This document shows positions 32,062 to 39,427 of a stretch of 64,000 nt of DNA, piece by piece. The stretch's first letter is position 1. The number at the start of each line of letters is the position of its first letter. Position numbers and translations under genes: made by a program. A model generated the notes under the pieces. The model ran no database searches, had not been told where the DNA came from, and saw only the letters and a program-made list of their open reading frames with translations. This stretch comes from a virus. Where the stretch lies: positions 1 through 64,000 of IMG/VR virus record IMGVR_UViG_3300022821_000012. The stretch is one strand, 5' to 3'.

Positions 32062-32643
32062 ATGACTAAACAATTAATAACAAAGAATTTTCTACCGCAA
32101 TCCTTAATTTACAATGTGTTGGATAAAAAAGGTCCATGCGATCATCCATATTTTAATCAAGATGATTATAACAGTTGTATAACAGAACACTATGGGGTAT
32201 CTCATAGTAGATTCGAAAAAACGTATCATGTACCGTGTGTTTATATCGGTGGTTCTGGACACCTAATATATGGATTATCTGAATCGAGTGGCGGTTTCCC
32301 AATTATAGATATACAAAATCCAATTAAATTCTCGTTCGAAGGAACCGCAAGTAAAGTTGGACAATCCAATGATATGGGTGCGATATATAGAGGAAGAAAT
32401 CAATCAGGATCGTCTTGGGGCTTTGGCGCATTATTACACACACAAGACAGTCGAATGCTAGAAAAACTTGTGTCTATAGCAGCGAAAAATTATCACATCG
32501 GAAAAGACCTTGTTTCTGATAACCAACAAGAACTATATGCATTCACTGGCGCTCGGGCACCAATAGATTTTTTGGCGGTCGTGTTAGCAGACCCCGATGT
32601 GGCTAATTTAGTTACAGATGTTACGAAGTTCTATAAAAAATAA
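32062..32643 (+). CDS. unknown phage protein
   Basis: The protein has 193 residues. It is globular, mixed alpha/beta (VPCVYIGGSGHLIYGLSESS; GFGALLHTQDSRMLEKLVSI). No known domain is recognised. AGAAAGAGA lies upstream as a ribosome site, and a candidate -10 TATAAT about 40 nt before. It heads a short plus-strand stretch with a restriction-modification-like pair downstream. Confidence 0.7.
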   Translation: MTKQLITKNFLPQSLIYNVLDKKGPCDHPYFNQDDYNSCITEHYGVSHSRFEKTYHVPCVYIGGSGHLIYGLSESSGGFPIIDIQNPIKFSFEGTASKVGQSNDMGAIYRGRNQSGSSWGFGALLHTQDSRMLEKLVSIAAKNYHIGKDLVSDNQQELYAFTGARAPIDFLAVVLADPDVANLVTDVTKFYKK

Positions 32644-32780
32644 GATTTAGCCATTTCAAAGGCTGTCTCTGGGTCATATCCATATTCAATAAATACAGAG
32701 ATAATTAAATCTTCCATATCGCCGCCATCTTGTAGAAACTTTTCTACTTCTTTAAGATCAAGATCGATATCTTCTAACAT
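32631..32780 (-). CDS. small acidic protein
   Basis: The protein has 49 residues, MLEDIDLDLKEVEKFLQDGG, then DLIISVFIEYGYDPETAFEM, all helical and acidic. It overlaps the convergent 32062 gene by 13 bp. A tandem repeat upstream carries two copies of a possible sigma70 promoter pointing at it. Such small acidic proteins can be regulators, but nothing specific is seen. Confidence 0.55.
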   Translation of the reverse strand: MLEDIDLDLKEVEKFLQDGGDMEDLIISVFIEYGYDPETAFEMAKSYFL

Positions 32781-32802
32781 TTACGAGGTTCCTATGTGCC
32801 TA

Positions 32803-32888
32803 ATTGTTAAATGAAGTGTAATCTATTAAATCAATGATGTCAATCATTGTTAAATGAAGTGTAATCTATTAAATCAATAATGTCAATC
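32803..32888 (-). repeat. 43-bp tandem repeat with duplicated promoter-like sequence
   Basis: Two copies (32803-32845, 32846-32888) differ by one base. On the minus strand each holds TTGACA and, 17 bp on, TACACT, so the small gene at 32631 would have two promoters. Confidence 0.65.
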
Positions 32889-32909
32889 ATTTTTGGAAAG
32901 GATAAATAA

Positions 32910-33458
32910 ATGACAAAAGTATTAAGCACTTACAATAAGGACTTCCGTGGCGGTATTCAAGCGGGAACTACAGCATACGACACGGATTCTAAAAGACTGG
33001 ACGAAATGTTAAAGAATACAAAGTCCATGACCATTGAAGGATATACATGCAAATCTTCAATCACTGGCAATGGCATCTTTGGCAAAGATGGATGCGTTGG
33101 TATGTCACCCGATGGCGGGATGTGGTTCGATAAGGATGACCAACTAGTATTGGTTGCCGAAGCAAAGAAACAAGGTCCAGTAGGAAATGCATGTGAGCGT
33201 TGGTTTAAAAATCGGGCGGTTGCACAGCATATAAATCCAGACGTTATGTATGTTACTTTTTGTAGCGGCACAGGTACTCTACCAAAGTCAACCATGTATC
33301 GCACATTCAACGTAGCGTTGGCTATTGACGAAGCTGTGTTTAAAGACACCCGTGTGTGGAATGAACTGTATACAAAAGGCAGTTCTTTCTTCGGTCACGA
33401 AGAAGGGTTCACACAAGAATACGTTAATAGTATTATCGAAAAGGCATTAAAACAGTGA
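32910..33458 (+). CDS. EcoRI-like type II restriction endonuclease
   Basis: The protein has 182 residues. It has a PD-(D/E)xK core SPDGGMWFDKDDQLVLVAEA continuing KKQG, with Asp68, Glu84 and Lys86 as catalytic residues, then GNACERWFKNRAVAQHI. This corresponds to EcoRI PDGG...VLVAEAKHQG...GNAIERxxKN. It is much shorter than EcoRI (277), lacking most of the C-terminal region. It overlaps the methylase gene by 4 bp, as restriction-modification pairs often do. It may degrade host or competitor DNA. Confidence 0.82.
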   Translation: MTKVLSTYNKDFRGGIQAGTTAYDTDSKRLDEMLKNTKSMTIEGYTCKSSITGNGIFGKDGCVGMSPDGGMWFDKDDQLVLVAEAKKQGPVGNACERWFKNRAVAQHINPDVMYVTFCSGTGTLPKSTMYRTFNVALAIDEAVFKDTRVWNELYTKGSSFFGHEEGFTQEYVNSIIEKALKQ

Positions 33459-34315
33459 AACCATTATACATATGGGCTGGCGGCAAGAACAAAATGCTCA
33501 AGCATTACCAGCCATTCTTTCCGAATGGTGTAAAAACATACTCCGAACCCTTCTTTGGTGGCGGAGCTATGTTTTTACACGTCATTAAACGCTATGATCC
33601 AAAAACTTGTTATATCAATGACATTAACCAATCATTGATAAACATTTACATTGCGATTAAGAATAACTACAGCGAGTTTACGAATACCATTAACGCATAC
33701 GAAGCGAAATACCTTCCGTTATCCAAAGAAGATCGTAAAAAATACTACTATGATATTCGACAGGAACACGCATATGATTATCAGAAGTGGTCAATGCCAG
33801 AAGAAGCGGCAACTTTGTATTTTCTTATGAAGACCGGGTTTAATGGTATATGGCAAATTAACAAAAACACCAATAATCGCTATGGCACACCGAGTGGGTT
33901 ACTAACCCAAACAACTGCGGTATATGATAGAGAAGTTATGGAATGTTGGCACACACTATTATCTAATAAGAATATCGTGATCACGTGTGGGGATTGGTCT
34001 AATGTTCCAATATCTGATTTTACATTCTATGATCCACCATATCGTAATTCGTTCGCCGATTATAATGCGGCATTCGCCGATAGTGAAACCGAAAAACTCA
34101 TTGGCGTTGTAGAGAATAATTATAACGTATGGTTGTGTAATCGGGATTCTGGCGACGGGTTCTTTGATAATAGGGCAGCTAGAGTTCATAGGTTCCCAGT
34201 CACATATACTGCCGGTCGTCGCAAGGTGGTCGAAGGCGGTCACGAAGCAAAGAAAGCTACTGAGATTCTTATGTACAACTCAAAAGATGACAGGTTTTCA
34301 TCATTGTTTGAATAA
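33455..34315 (+). CDS. dam: Dam-type N6-adenine DNA methyltransferase
   Basis: The protein has 286 residues from a GTG overlapping the nuclease stop. Class D12 features: KPLYIWAGGKNKMLKHYQPF (SAM-binding start), YSEPFFGGGAMFLHV (FxGxG motif I), YINDINQSLINIY, and catalytic FYDPPYRNSFADYNAAF (DPPY). It transfers methyl to adenine, probably protecting phage DNA from the neighbouring EcoRI-like nuclease. The recognition site cannot be read from sequence. A Dam-only role in phage DNA packaging is an alternative. Confidence 0.93.
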   Translation: MKPLYIWAGGKNKMLKHYQPFFPNGVKTYSEPFFGGGAMFLHVIKRYDPKTCYINDINQSLINIYIAIKNNYSEFTNTINAYEAKYLPLSKEDRKKYYYDIRQEHAYDYQKWSMPEEAATLYFLMKTGFNGIWQINKNTNNRYGTPSGLLTQTTAVYDREVMECWHTLLSNKNIVITCGDWSNVPISDFTFYDPPYRNSFADYNAAFADSETEKLIGVVENNYNVWLCNRDSGDGFFDNRAARVHRFPVTYTAGRRKVVEGGHEAKKATEILMYNSKDDRFSSLFE

Positions 34316-34319
34316 TAGC

Positions 34320-34347
34320 TTGACATATATACTAGGTATGGTAATAT
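34320..34347 (+). promoter_or_regulatory. sigma70-like promoter
   Basis: TTGACA-N16-TAATAT on the plus strand, followed 26 nt later by AAAGGAG and the ATG at 34374. Confidence 0.75.
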
Positions 34348-34373
34348 ACTAACTTAAACACAAAGGAGTTATT

Positions 34374-34577
34374 ATGTATCACACAGAAGCAGAACTTGAG
34401 CCATATGCCATTGAAGCAATCAAAGCTAACAATGGGTACATCACTACTGACCGTTTGAAAGAATATATCAAATCGAAAGTTGATCTTCTTCCCGGCGATA
34501 ATGAAACTATCGCTTCTCGTTCCAAAGCTACTAACGAGACAGAACTAAAATCAGAAGCAGAAGCAATGATGATTTAA
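34374..34577 (+). CDS. small protein resembling a restriction-enzyme winged-helix domain
   Basis: The protein has 67 residues: AIEAIKANNGYITTDRLKEY, then LLPGDNETIASRSKATNETE. The pattern AI...NGxITTxxLxxxI....P has the look of the N-terminal winged helix of Mrr-like nucleases and some HNH enzymes, here with nothing following. It stands just after the restriction-modification-like pair, with its own promoter, so a controller or truncated accessory is possible. Low certainty on function. Confidence 0.6.
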   Translation: MYHTEAELEPYAIEAIKANNGYITTDRLKEYIKSKVDLLPGDNETIASRSKATNETELKSEAEAMMI

Positions 34578-34602
34578 TATAGTTTAAAGGATTAGATTAA
34601 CG

Positions 34603-34631
34603 AAAACCCAGCTTTTATGCTGGGTTTTTTT
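34603..34631. terminator. bidirectional Rho-independent terminator
   Basis: AAAACCCAGC pairs perfectly with GCTGGGTTTT around a 6-nt loop (34613-34618) and is flanked by A and T runs. It separates the convergent 34374 gene and CCA gene, whose stop lies in its loop and stem. Confidence 0.92.
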
Positions 34632-35805
34632 GTTGGATTAACTGATCTTTACTCAACGTAAAGTCACTGTCTTCCCAACGCTTACGCATTGCTGCCAACG
34701 CCGCACCCATTTCTTTGCCGGATGTCATACCAGTTGCCAACAGGTCTTTTCCAGTGACGGGAAATTCTGGTGCTTTCCAACGCTTCAATGAATTCGCCAA
34801 TTTACTTTTGCCTTGGTAGTGCAATACTGCACGAATCTTGCTTGGTTGTGCCTTTGGTTTAGACATCAAACGCTTTGCATTTTCTACTGTGATATTGATG
34901 TCACGGTTAGCAACAATGAATTCAATCATATCATTTTCGTTATTGCTAAACTTCCAACGCTTTCGTAGTGTCTTCAATTGATTCATATCGTCAACCAACG
35001 ATGCTGCCAGTAGGTTGTAATTGTTAGTGATTTGCTTTACACGAGTAAATTCATTCAAGTTATTCATCGGCAATCCGATAGCATCTGCCACACCAGTATT
35101 ATCCATCATCTTCAAGATTTCTTCGGCGTGATTACCTGACAGGATTTTAGTCAATTCCATCCATACACGCTCACCGGAGATACCAGTCAATCCTTCTGCC
35201 TTTTCGGCGACTTTGGACAATGTTTCTTTATCCCATTGCGGGGTAGGCATACGGCCTTGAAAACGGAAGAAGCGCAGGATACGCAGGAAGTCTTCTTCCA
35301 TACGCTGACCAGCATCGCCAACAAACTTAGCCTTACCAGCCTTCAAGTCTTCAACACCACCGAAGTAGTCAAACAGGTTACCATCCAAGTCCATTGACAT
35401 AGCGTTGAACGTCAAGTCACGGCGTTCAGCATCAACTTTCCAATCTGTGGTAAACTCTACATCAGCGTGGCGACCATCAGTTTCTGAATCGATACGCAAG
35501 GTTGTGATTTCAATAGGCTCACCGTCCAATACAACGGTCAACGTGCCGTGTTCTAAGCCTGTAGGCACCCACGAGATACCCGCACGGTCAAACACTTCAA
35601 TCATTTGATCAGGGGTGGCGTCTGTCGCCATATCAATGTCTTTGGGGTCTTTACCTAATACCAAGTCACGGACTGCACCGCCGACAATACGGATTTCAAA
35701 ACCGCCTTTACGCATAACATCGTCAAGATGCGTTACTGCTGGTGTCAATAGATGCTGAAACTTTGACTGGCTCATTTTCGCCTCGGTGAATTCGTTTGCT
35801 CTCAT
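34615..35805 (-). CDS. cca: CCA-adding tRNA nucleotidyltransferase
   Basis: The protein has 396 residues from the ATG at 35805. The nucleotidyltransferase head is IRIVGGAVRDLVLGKDPKDI with DMATDATPDQM (GG...RD...DxD), then ERRDLTFNAMSMDLDG (RRD motif) and EEDFLRILRFFRFQGR, the class II poly(A)/CCA pattern. It repairs or completes tRNA 3' ends. The frame stays open to an ATG at 35943, but a promoter at 35829-35856 and the MRANEFTEAK start support 35805. That N-terminus also resembles a capsid-targeting peptide. Confidence 0.94.
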   Translation of the reverse strand: MRANEFTEAKMSQSKFQHLLTPAVTHLDDVMRKGGFEIRIVGGAVRDLVLGKDPKDIDMATDATPDQMIEVFDRAGISWVPTGLEHGTLTVVLDGEPIEITTLRIDSETDGRHADVEFTTDWKVDAERRDLTFNAMSMDLDGNLFDYFGGVEDLKAGKAKFVGDAGQRMEEDFLRILRFFRFQGRMPTPQWDKETLSKVAEKAEGLTGISGERVWMELTKILSGNHAEEILKMMDNTGVADAIGLPMNNLNEFTRVKQITNNYNLLAASLVDDMNQLKTLRKRWKFSNNENDMIEFIVANRDINITVENAKRLMSKPKAQPSKIRAVLHYQGKSKLANSLKRWKAPEFPVTGKDLLATGMTSGKEMGAALAAMRKRWEDSDFTLSKDQLIQQKNPA

Positions 35806-35827
35806 AATGTGTTTGCTCTCATAATGT
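35794..35827. repeat. 17-bp tandem duplication over the cca start
   Basis: 35794-35810 is repeated exactly at 35811-35827, duplicating the ATG-AGA-GCA-AAC start region on the minus strand. The upstream copy reads MRANTL and stops. Confidence 0.85.
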
Positions 35828-35943
35828 GATACTACCATACTGATCTTAACTGTCAAGGTATTTATATAAGTTTCGGGCAAACCATTATCAATAGCGAGTG
35901 ATAGTTGGTCAAGTAAACGTTCGCATTCCTGTACAGGTTTCAT
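35806..35943 (-). other. possible small upstream gene in frame with cca
   Basis: The frame from the ATG at 35943 reads MKPVQECER, then LSLAIDNGLPETYINTLTVK, and continues into cca only because of the 17-bp duplication. A TATAAATA box lies 5 nt before this ATG. It looks like an independent small helical protein that has been fused to cca, or whose end was lost. The cca enzyme does not need it. Confidence 0.45.
35829..35856 (-). promoter_or_regulatory. sigma70-like promoter for cca
   Basis: TTGACA-N16-TAGTAT on the minus strand, about 24 nt from the ATG at 35805. Confidence 0.75.
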
Positions 35944-35948
35944 AAGAA

Positions 35949-35956
35949 TATTTATA
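35949..35956 (-). promoter_or_regulatory. late-type box 5 nt from an ATG
   Basis: TATAAATATTCTTATG on the minus strand: a perfect T4-late octamer with 5 nt before the ATG at 35943. Confidence 0.65.
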
Positions 35957-35966
35957 AAAACGGCGG

Positions 35967-36323
35967 TTAAAGTTTTTCTATAGACTTACGTAGATTCTCA
36001 CCATCATCGGTGGTGCCACTCCACACAACATTGTCGGATGTGCTGCCATTAAGTGCCTTGACCATTTGTGATCCAATGCTCTTGCGACGGAACTCTGGCA
36101 ATACCTCAATCATTTGAATCTGGGTTTCGCCCTGATAACTTACCCATTCGATGTAACCATAGATGCCCGGTCCTTCGACTTGTTTTGCATCGAAGCCTCG
36201 TTGGTATTTTGTCGGGTCATATGCCCACAACACACCGTTTGTCTGTCCAGAGTGTGAATCTGTGACGCCACTATAGAACTTCAAGGATGGAATCTCTTTT
36301 TGGTCAAACTCGAATATACGCAT
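35967..36323 (-). CDS. GNAT-family acetyltransferase
   Basis: The protein has 118 residues. Motif A of the GNAT fold is clear: QIQMIEVLPEFRRKSIGSQM with R-R-K-S-I-G-x for acetyl-CoA pyrophosphate. YGYIEWVSYQG forms the preceding strand. The protein is short, ending soon after motif B. It starts MRIFEFDQKEIPSL, the same MRxxE head as three other proteins here. Substrate unknown. It overlaps the next upstream stop by one base. Confidence 0.8.
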   Translation of the reverse strand: MRIFEFDQKEIPSLKFYSGVTDSHSGQTNGVLWAYDPTKYQRGFDAKQVEGPGIYGYIEWVSYQGETQIQMIEVLPEFRRKSIGSQMVKALNGSTSDNVVWSGTTDDGENLRKSIEKL

Positions 36324-37228
36324 TACATCACAAATATGCGGCCAATAGATTGGCTAAACATATTTTCTACATAATATTCAAGGTCACGTGATAATGTTTG
36401 AATCATTTGATTTGACATATCTTCATCATTGCGAAGATAAATCCCATCTGCGTCATTACCCCAAGCCTTCGTTAAAATGATTTTCTGCGGAATCGGATTA
36501 AATGTTATTTTTCCAGTGATAATGTATTGTGCAATGACTTCATTCAAAAACTCGAAATCAGCACGAAGTTTTTTATTTCTTGCCGAACGAAAGGTGCCAA
36601 TCTCTTCAAAAAACTTTTTACGTATCTTTTCATATCTTACCGTCGATGTTCTGTCATTTCCATATTTATCAGTAGATGGCGGCGTATACCCATAACTTGT
36701 CTTTAAAATATCGGCAACGGTATCGTTAATGGAACGCTCGGCTTCACTATATTCATTGATGTCCCTACCACCTTGCCATTTGCCACGTGCCATTGCGTGT
36801 GCAAGACGATGTGCCATAATCCAAGGCGTCATAGGAACCTTCTCGGCACCCTTGTTGTTTGTGTATAAAATAGTAATACCGTCTTCGTGTTGTGGAATGT
36901 GTGGGGCAATGGCTGGCATTTGTGTCTCAAGCCATTCACGAGTTACTACGCCGACCTCTGTGTGATCCCTTGCTTCTTTGCTATTAACCACATAAACATA
37001 TACATCTTCGCCAATCTTTTCCCACTTTTTCTTTAACTGCTGAACTGCTTTTGGATTCGTTGTAAGAACACGATCACGTTTATCAGTGAAACTTGATGAC
37101 CGCTTTGCAAATGCTTCTGGGTCTTTACTGATAGCCGTTGGGTCACCCCGCTGACTGGATGGTTCATCGCTTATTGTCTGATAGTCACTAATAGGTGCTT
37201 CGCCGACAGCTATTTCTGATATGCGCAT
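36323..37228 (-). CDS. unknown phage protein with degenerate zincin-like motif
   Basis: The protein has 301 residues. MTPWIMAHRLAHAMARGKWQ contains H-R-L-A-H, like a metalloprotease HExxH with Arg in place of the catalytic Glu, and EAERSINDTVADIL follows as an acidic helix, so an inactive zincin-type fold is possible. The N-terminus MRISEIAVGEAPIS resembles a capsid-targeting peptide. A TATAAATA late box and GAGG ribosome site precede it, consistent with a late, perhaps virion-packaged protein. All functional points are inference. Confidence 0.65.
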   Translation of the reverse strand: MRISEIAVGEAPISDYQTISDEPSSQRGDPTAISKDPEAFAKRSSSFTDKRDRVLTTNPKAVQQLKKKWEKIGEDVYVYVVNSKEARDHTEVGVVTREWLETQMPAIAPHIPQHEDGITILYTNNKGAEKVPMTPWIMAHRLAHAMARGKWQGGRDINEYSEAERSINDTVADILKTSYGYTPPSTDKYGNDRTSTVRYEKIRKKFFEEIGTFRSARNKKLRADFEFLNEVIAQYIITGKITFNPIPQKIILTKAWGNDADGIYLRNDEDMSNQMIQTLSRDLEYYVENMFSQSIGRIFVM

Positions 37229-37249
37229 TCTAAATCCTCACTGATATGT

Positions 37250-37257
37250 TATTTATA
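37250..37257 (-). promoter_or_regulatory. late-type promoter TATAAATA
   Basis: Perfect octamer on the minus strand, 21 nt from the ATG at 37228 with GAGG between. Confidence 0.72.
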
Positions 37258-37258
37258 C

Positions 37259-37295
37259 AAAAAGGACGGCACCCGTAGGAACCGCCCTTTTCTAA
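37259..37295 (-). terminator. terminator after the LPP20-like gene
   Basis: On the minus strand, AAAAGGGCGG pairs with CCGTCCTTTTT (one mismatch) around CACC/GGTG-containing loop sequence, followed by T. It lies just upstream of the late box at 37250. Confidence 0.7.
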
Positions 37296-37309
37296 TATAT
37301 CAATGTTCG

Positions 37310-37906
37310 TTATTGTGCTACTTGTTTTTCAAGCTCTTTATACAAAGAAGCTTTACGCTTATCACGTTCAGCAAGCTGTTGCTGTTGAATAACACGTTTC
37401 AATACTTTATTGATTTCTTCGTCACCGTATTCCAATAGGATATATGTTTGATACACCCCACCCGATTTAGCTACGATTTCTTTGTTGGCAATACGATAAC
37501 CGTATACCGCAGTGTTACGAACAACGTTTTTGGTCGCCCGTTCCATTTCTTCAAAGACCGTTGGATCATCGCTGGACCCAATCTCGGTGGCAAACTCACG
37601 AATAACTTCGCTCAACTCACCAGCCATGCGGTCTGCAAGCTGACGTTTTGCCGATAGGGTTGCTTTGGTAAGGGACATATCCAGACTTTTGGATGCACCC
37701 GAACCCACTGTATATACAGCGATATTGCTCTGTGGTGGATCAATAAACCAGTCTGGAATATTGTCTACCTGTTCTTGAATGGCTTCTTGTTTCGCTTCTT
37801 GTGCGTCAAGATAGGCTTGATAACGGGCTTCTGGCGAACCGGGGTCTGCCGCACATCCAGCCAAGAACATTACACCGGCAACTGCCGATAGAAGTTTAGT
37901 ATTCAT
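37310..37906 (-). CDS. LPP20-like lipoprotein
   Basis: The protein has 198 residues. A lipoprotein signal MNTKLLSAVAGVMFLAGCAA gives a lipidated Cys18. IPDWFIDPPQ, then YTVGSGASKSLDMSLTKATL, match the LPP20 family pattern (PxWF..P...YGVG...S...A...A..DA). These are outer-membrane-anchored periplasmic proteins of unclear role. In a phage it might alter the envelope, for instance against superinfection, but this is speculation. A sigma70 promoter and a terminator bracket it as a single-gene unit. Confidence 0.8.
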   Translation of the reverse strand: MNTKLLSAVAGVMFLAGCAADPGSPEARYQAYLDAQEAKQEAIQEQVDNIPDWFIDPPQSNIAVYTVGSGASKSLDMSLTKATLSAKRQLADRMAGELSEVIREFATEIGSSDDPTVFEEMERATKNVVRNTAVYGYRIANKEIVAKSGGVYQTYILLEYGDEEINKVLKRVIQQQQLAERDKRKASLYKELEKQVAQ

Positions 37907-37944
37907 AGTGATATCCTCTTTATTGTTAAAGTTTAACTGTAATC

Positions 37945-37974
37945 ATTATACACACATTGGTATCGTTATGTCAA
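37945..37974 (-). promoter_or_regulatory. sigma70-like promoter
   Basis: TTGACA-N18-TATAAT on the minus strand upstream of the lipoprotein gene. Confidence 0.78.
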
Positions 37975-37979
37975 GTCTT

Positions 37980-38294
37980 TTATTCACTTAGTTCATAAAT
38001 AAATTTTAACTTGTCATATGCATTTTTGTATTTCGGATCGTCTTTTAGATAAAAATACAGTTTCAATAACATATCAAGTTCAGCAGGATCACAAGTTTCT
38101 GATGGTAATACACCGCATTCGCCAGTATATCGATTCTTCTCAATACATACCCGTCGCCCTTCCCAAGCATCATCACCAAAGCCATGCCGTATAGAAATAA
38201 TAACGTCAGAATGCATCATTGTATCTATAACTGATTTACCTTTGCCAGTGCCGCCAGAAATGACGTTCATTGCACCTGATTTGATTCCGTTCAT
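37980..38294 (-). CDS. unknown protein with P-loop-like start, paralogue of the next gene
   Basis: The protein has 104 residues. The C-terminal 60 residues match the gene at 38291 (LKxDPKYKxAYDKLKFxYELSE), so the two are tandem duplicates. The N-terminus GAMNVISGGTGKGKSVIDTM contains a Walker-A-like GxxGKGKS that the paralogue lacks. Whether it binds nucleotide is unknown. ATGA overlap with the upstream gene. Confidence 0.65.
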   Translation of the reverse strand: MNGIKSGAMNVISGGTGKGKSVIDTMMHSDVIISIRHGFGDDAWEGRRVCIEKNRYTGECGVLPSETCDPAELDMLLKLYFYLKDDPKYKNAYDKLKFIYELSE

Positions 38295-38527
38295 TCACTT
38301 AACTCATACATGAACTTTAACTTATCATATGCATCTTTGTATTTTGGATCATTCTTTAATCCGATAAACATCTTCCAAAGCATTTTCAACTCGTCGGGTG
38401 GATATGCAACTGGATCAAGATTACCTGTCCTGCCTTGTCTATTCTTGTCAACGGATACCCTAGATACCCCGTCTTCTTCATAAATGGATACAATGAATTT
38501 AGCACGATATGCTGATGATAGTGACAT
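38291..38527 (-). CDS. unknown protein, tandem paralogue
   Basis: The protein has 78 residues from the ATG at 38527 (MSLSSAYRAKFIVSIYEEDG). The end LKNDPKYKDAYDKLKFMYEL is almost identical to that of the gene at 37980. The N-terminal part is different, indicating duplication with replacement of the head. It overlaps the exported-protein gene stop by a few bases. Confidence 0.65.
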   Translation of the reverse strand: MSLSSAYRAKFIVSIYEEDGVSRVSVDKNRQGRTGNLDPVAYPPDELKMLWKMFIGLKNDPKYKDAYDKLKFMYELSE

Positions 38528-38528
38528 T

Positions 38529-39065
38529 TTAGTAACGATCCATTTCAACCCAACGGTTTGGGCGTAGTTGACACATAATGACAGTCCATTGATATAGGTC
38601 ACGACCTTCTACTACGGTTTCAAAATAGCGGTCGCACGTTTTTCCTTGGTATACAAATCTATTGCCACTGATTTTAGATAAGCCTTCTAAACCAGTTAAA
38701 TCCTTTTCTTTATTTGAATCATCACAAACAAGTTCAGCCTTGCTACGGATTTGTTGTGGATATAACTCTTCAAGCATTAACTTTTTACCAGTTTCATATG
38801 CCACTGCACACGCTTTGCCTTCATCTTTATGGAATACATAAGACCCAAGACCCTGATGCCAGTTGCCATCGACTTGTGCCTCGAATGAAACCATACACTT
38901 CTGCTTGTTTTCACGCCACGGAACAACGTTCTTTGTAATGTTACGAACGCTTTCAATAGTGCCTAGTTGCTTTGCATTAGTGGTTTCTTTTAAGACGCAC
39001 TCGGCAGCTACAGGTGTAGCAAACAAGACACTTGCAAGAATACTATACTTTAAGATTTTCGCCAT
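38529..39065 (-). CDS. secreted Cys-containing protein
   Basis: The protein has 178 residues from the ATG at 39065. The signal peptide MAKILKYSILASVLFATPVA is followed by a cleavage site AAE-C. The mature part has five or more Cys (CVLKET, KCMVSF, ACAVAYE, LVCDDS, TCDRYF, IMCQLR), likely disulfide-bonded in the periplasm. No family recognised. It belongs to a block of exported phage proteins (37-45 kb). Confidence 0.72.
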   Translation of the reverse strand: MAKILKYSILASVLFATPVAAECVLKETTNAKQLGTIESVRNITKNVVPWRENKQKCMVSFEAQVDGNWHQGLGSYVFHKDEGKACAVAYETGKKLMLEELYPQQIRSKAELVCDDSNKEKDLTGLEGLSKISGNRFVYQGKTCDRYFETVVEGRDLYQWTVIMCQLRPNRWVEMDRY

Positions 39066-39123
39066 TGGGAATATCATCCGTAAAATTGGTCCAAATTTGT
39101 GACTTCAACTCGCCTCTTTGATG

Positions 39124-39408
39124 TCATAGTTCAGTCTCTTTAAATAACTGATTGGTTAGGCGTCCGCTTTCACGTTCAACAAAATGTTCAAACTTAGCGA
39201 TAGCAATAGTCGCCGCAATCTTTAACTGATCGTCGGTTGCTTGAAACGTATCATCATCCATGCCCAAATCATCGGCAGGAATAGCGAATGAAACCGTGCT
39301 GTCGCCTACTGGAAATTGAAAAGTGAATTCAAACTTCGGCATAGGGTGATACGCATAATTAATTAGCGGTAATAGTTCACTAAGGTAGTCTACATTTTTA
39401 TCACTCAT
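39124..39408 (-). CDS. unknown acidic protein
   Basis: The protein has 94 residues with a beta-rich middle (PKFEFTFQFPVGDSTVSFAI) and a C-terminal helix. An AAAGGAAAC ribosome site precedes it. No family recognised. It lies between a lipoprotein and an exported protein. Confidence 0.6.
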   Translation of the reverse strand: MSDKNVDYLSELLPLINYAYHPMPKFEFTFQFPVGDSTVSFAIPADDLGMDDDTFQATDDQLKIAATIAIAKFEHFVERESGRLTNQLFKETEL

Positions 39409-39427
39409 GGTGTGTTTCCTTTAAAAG

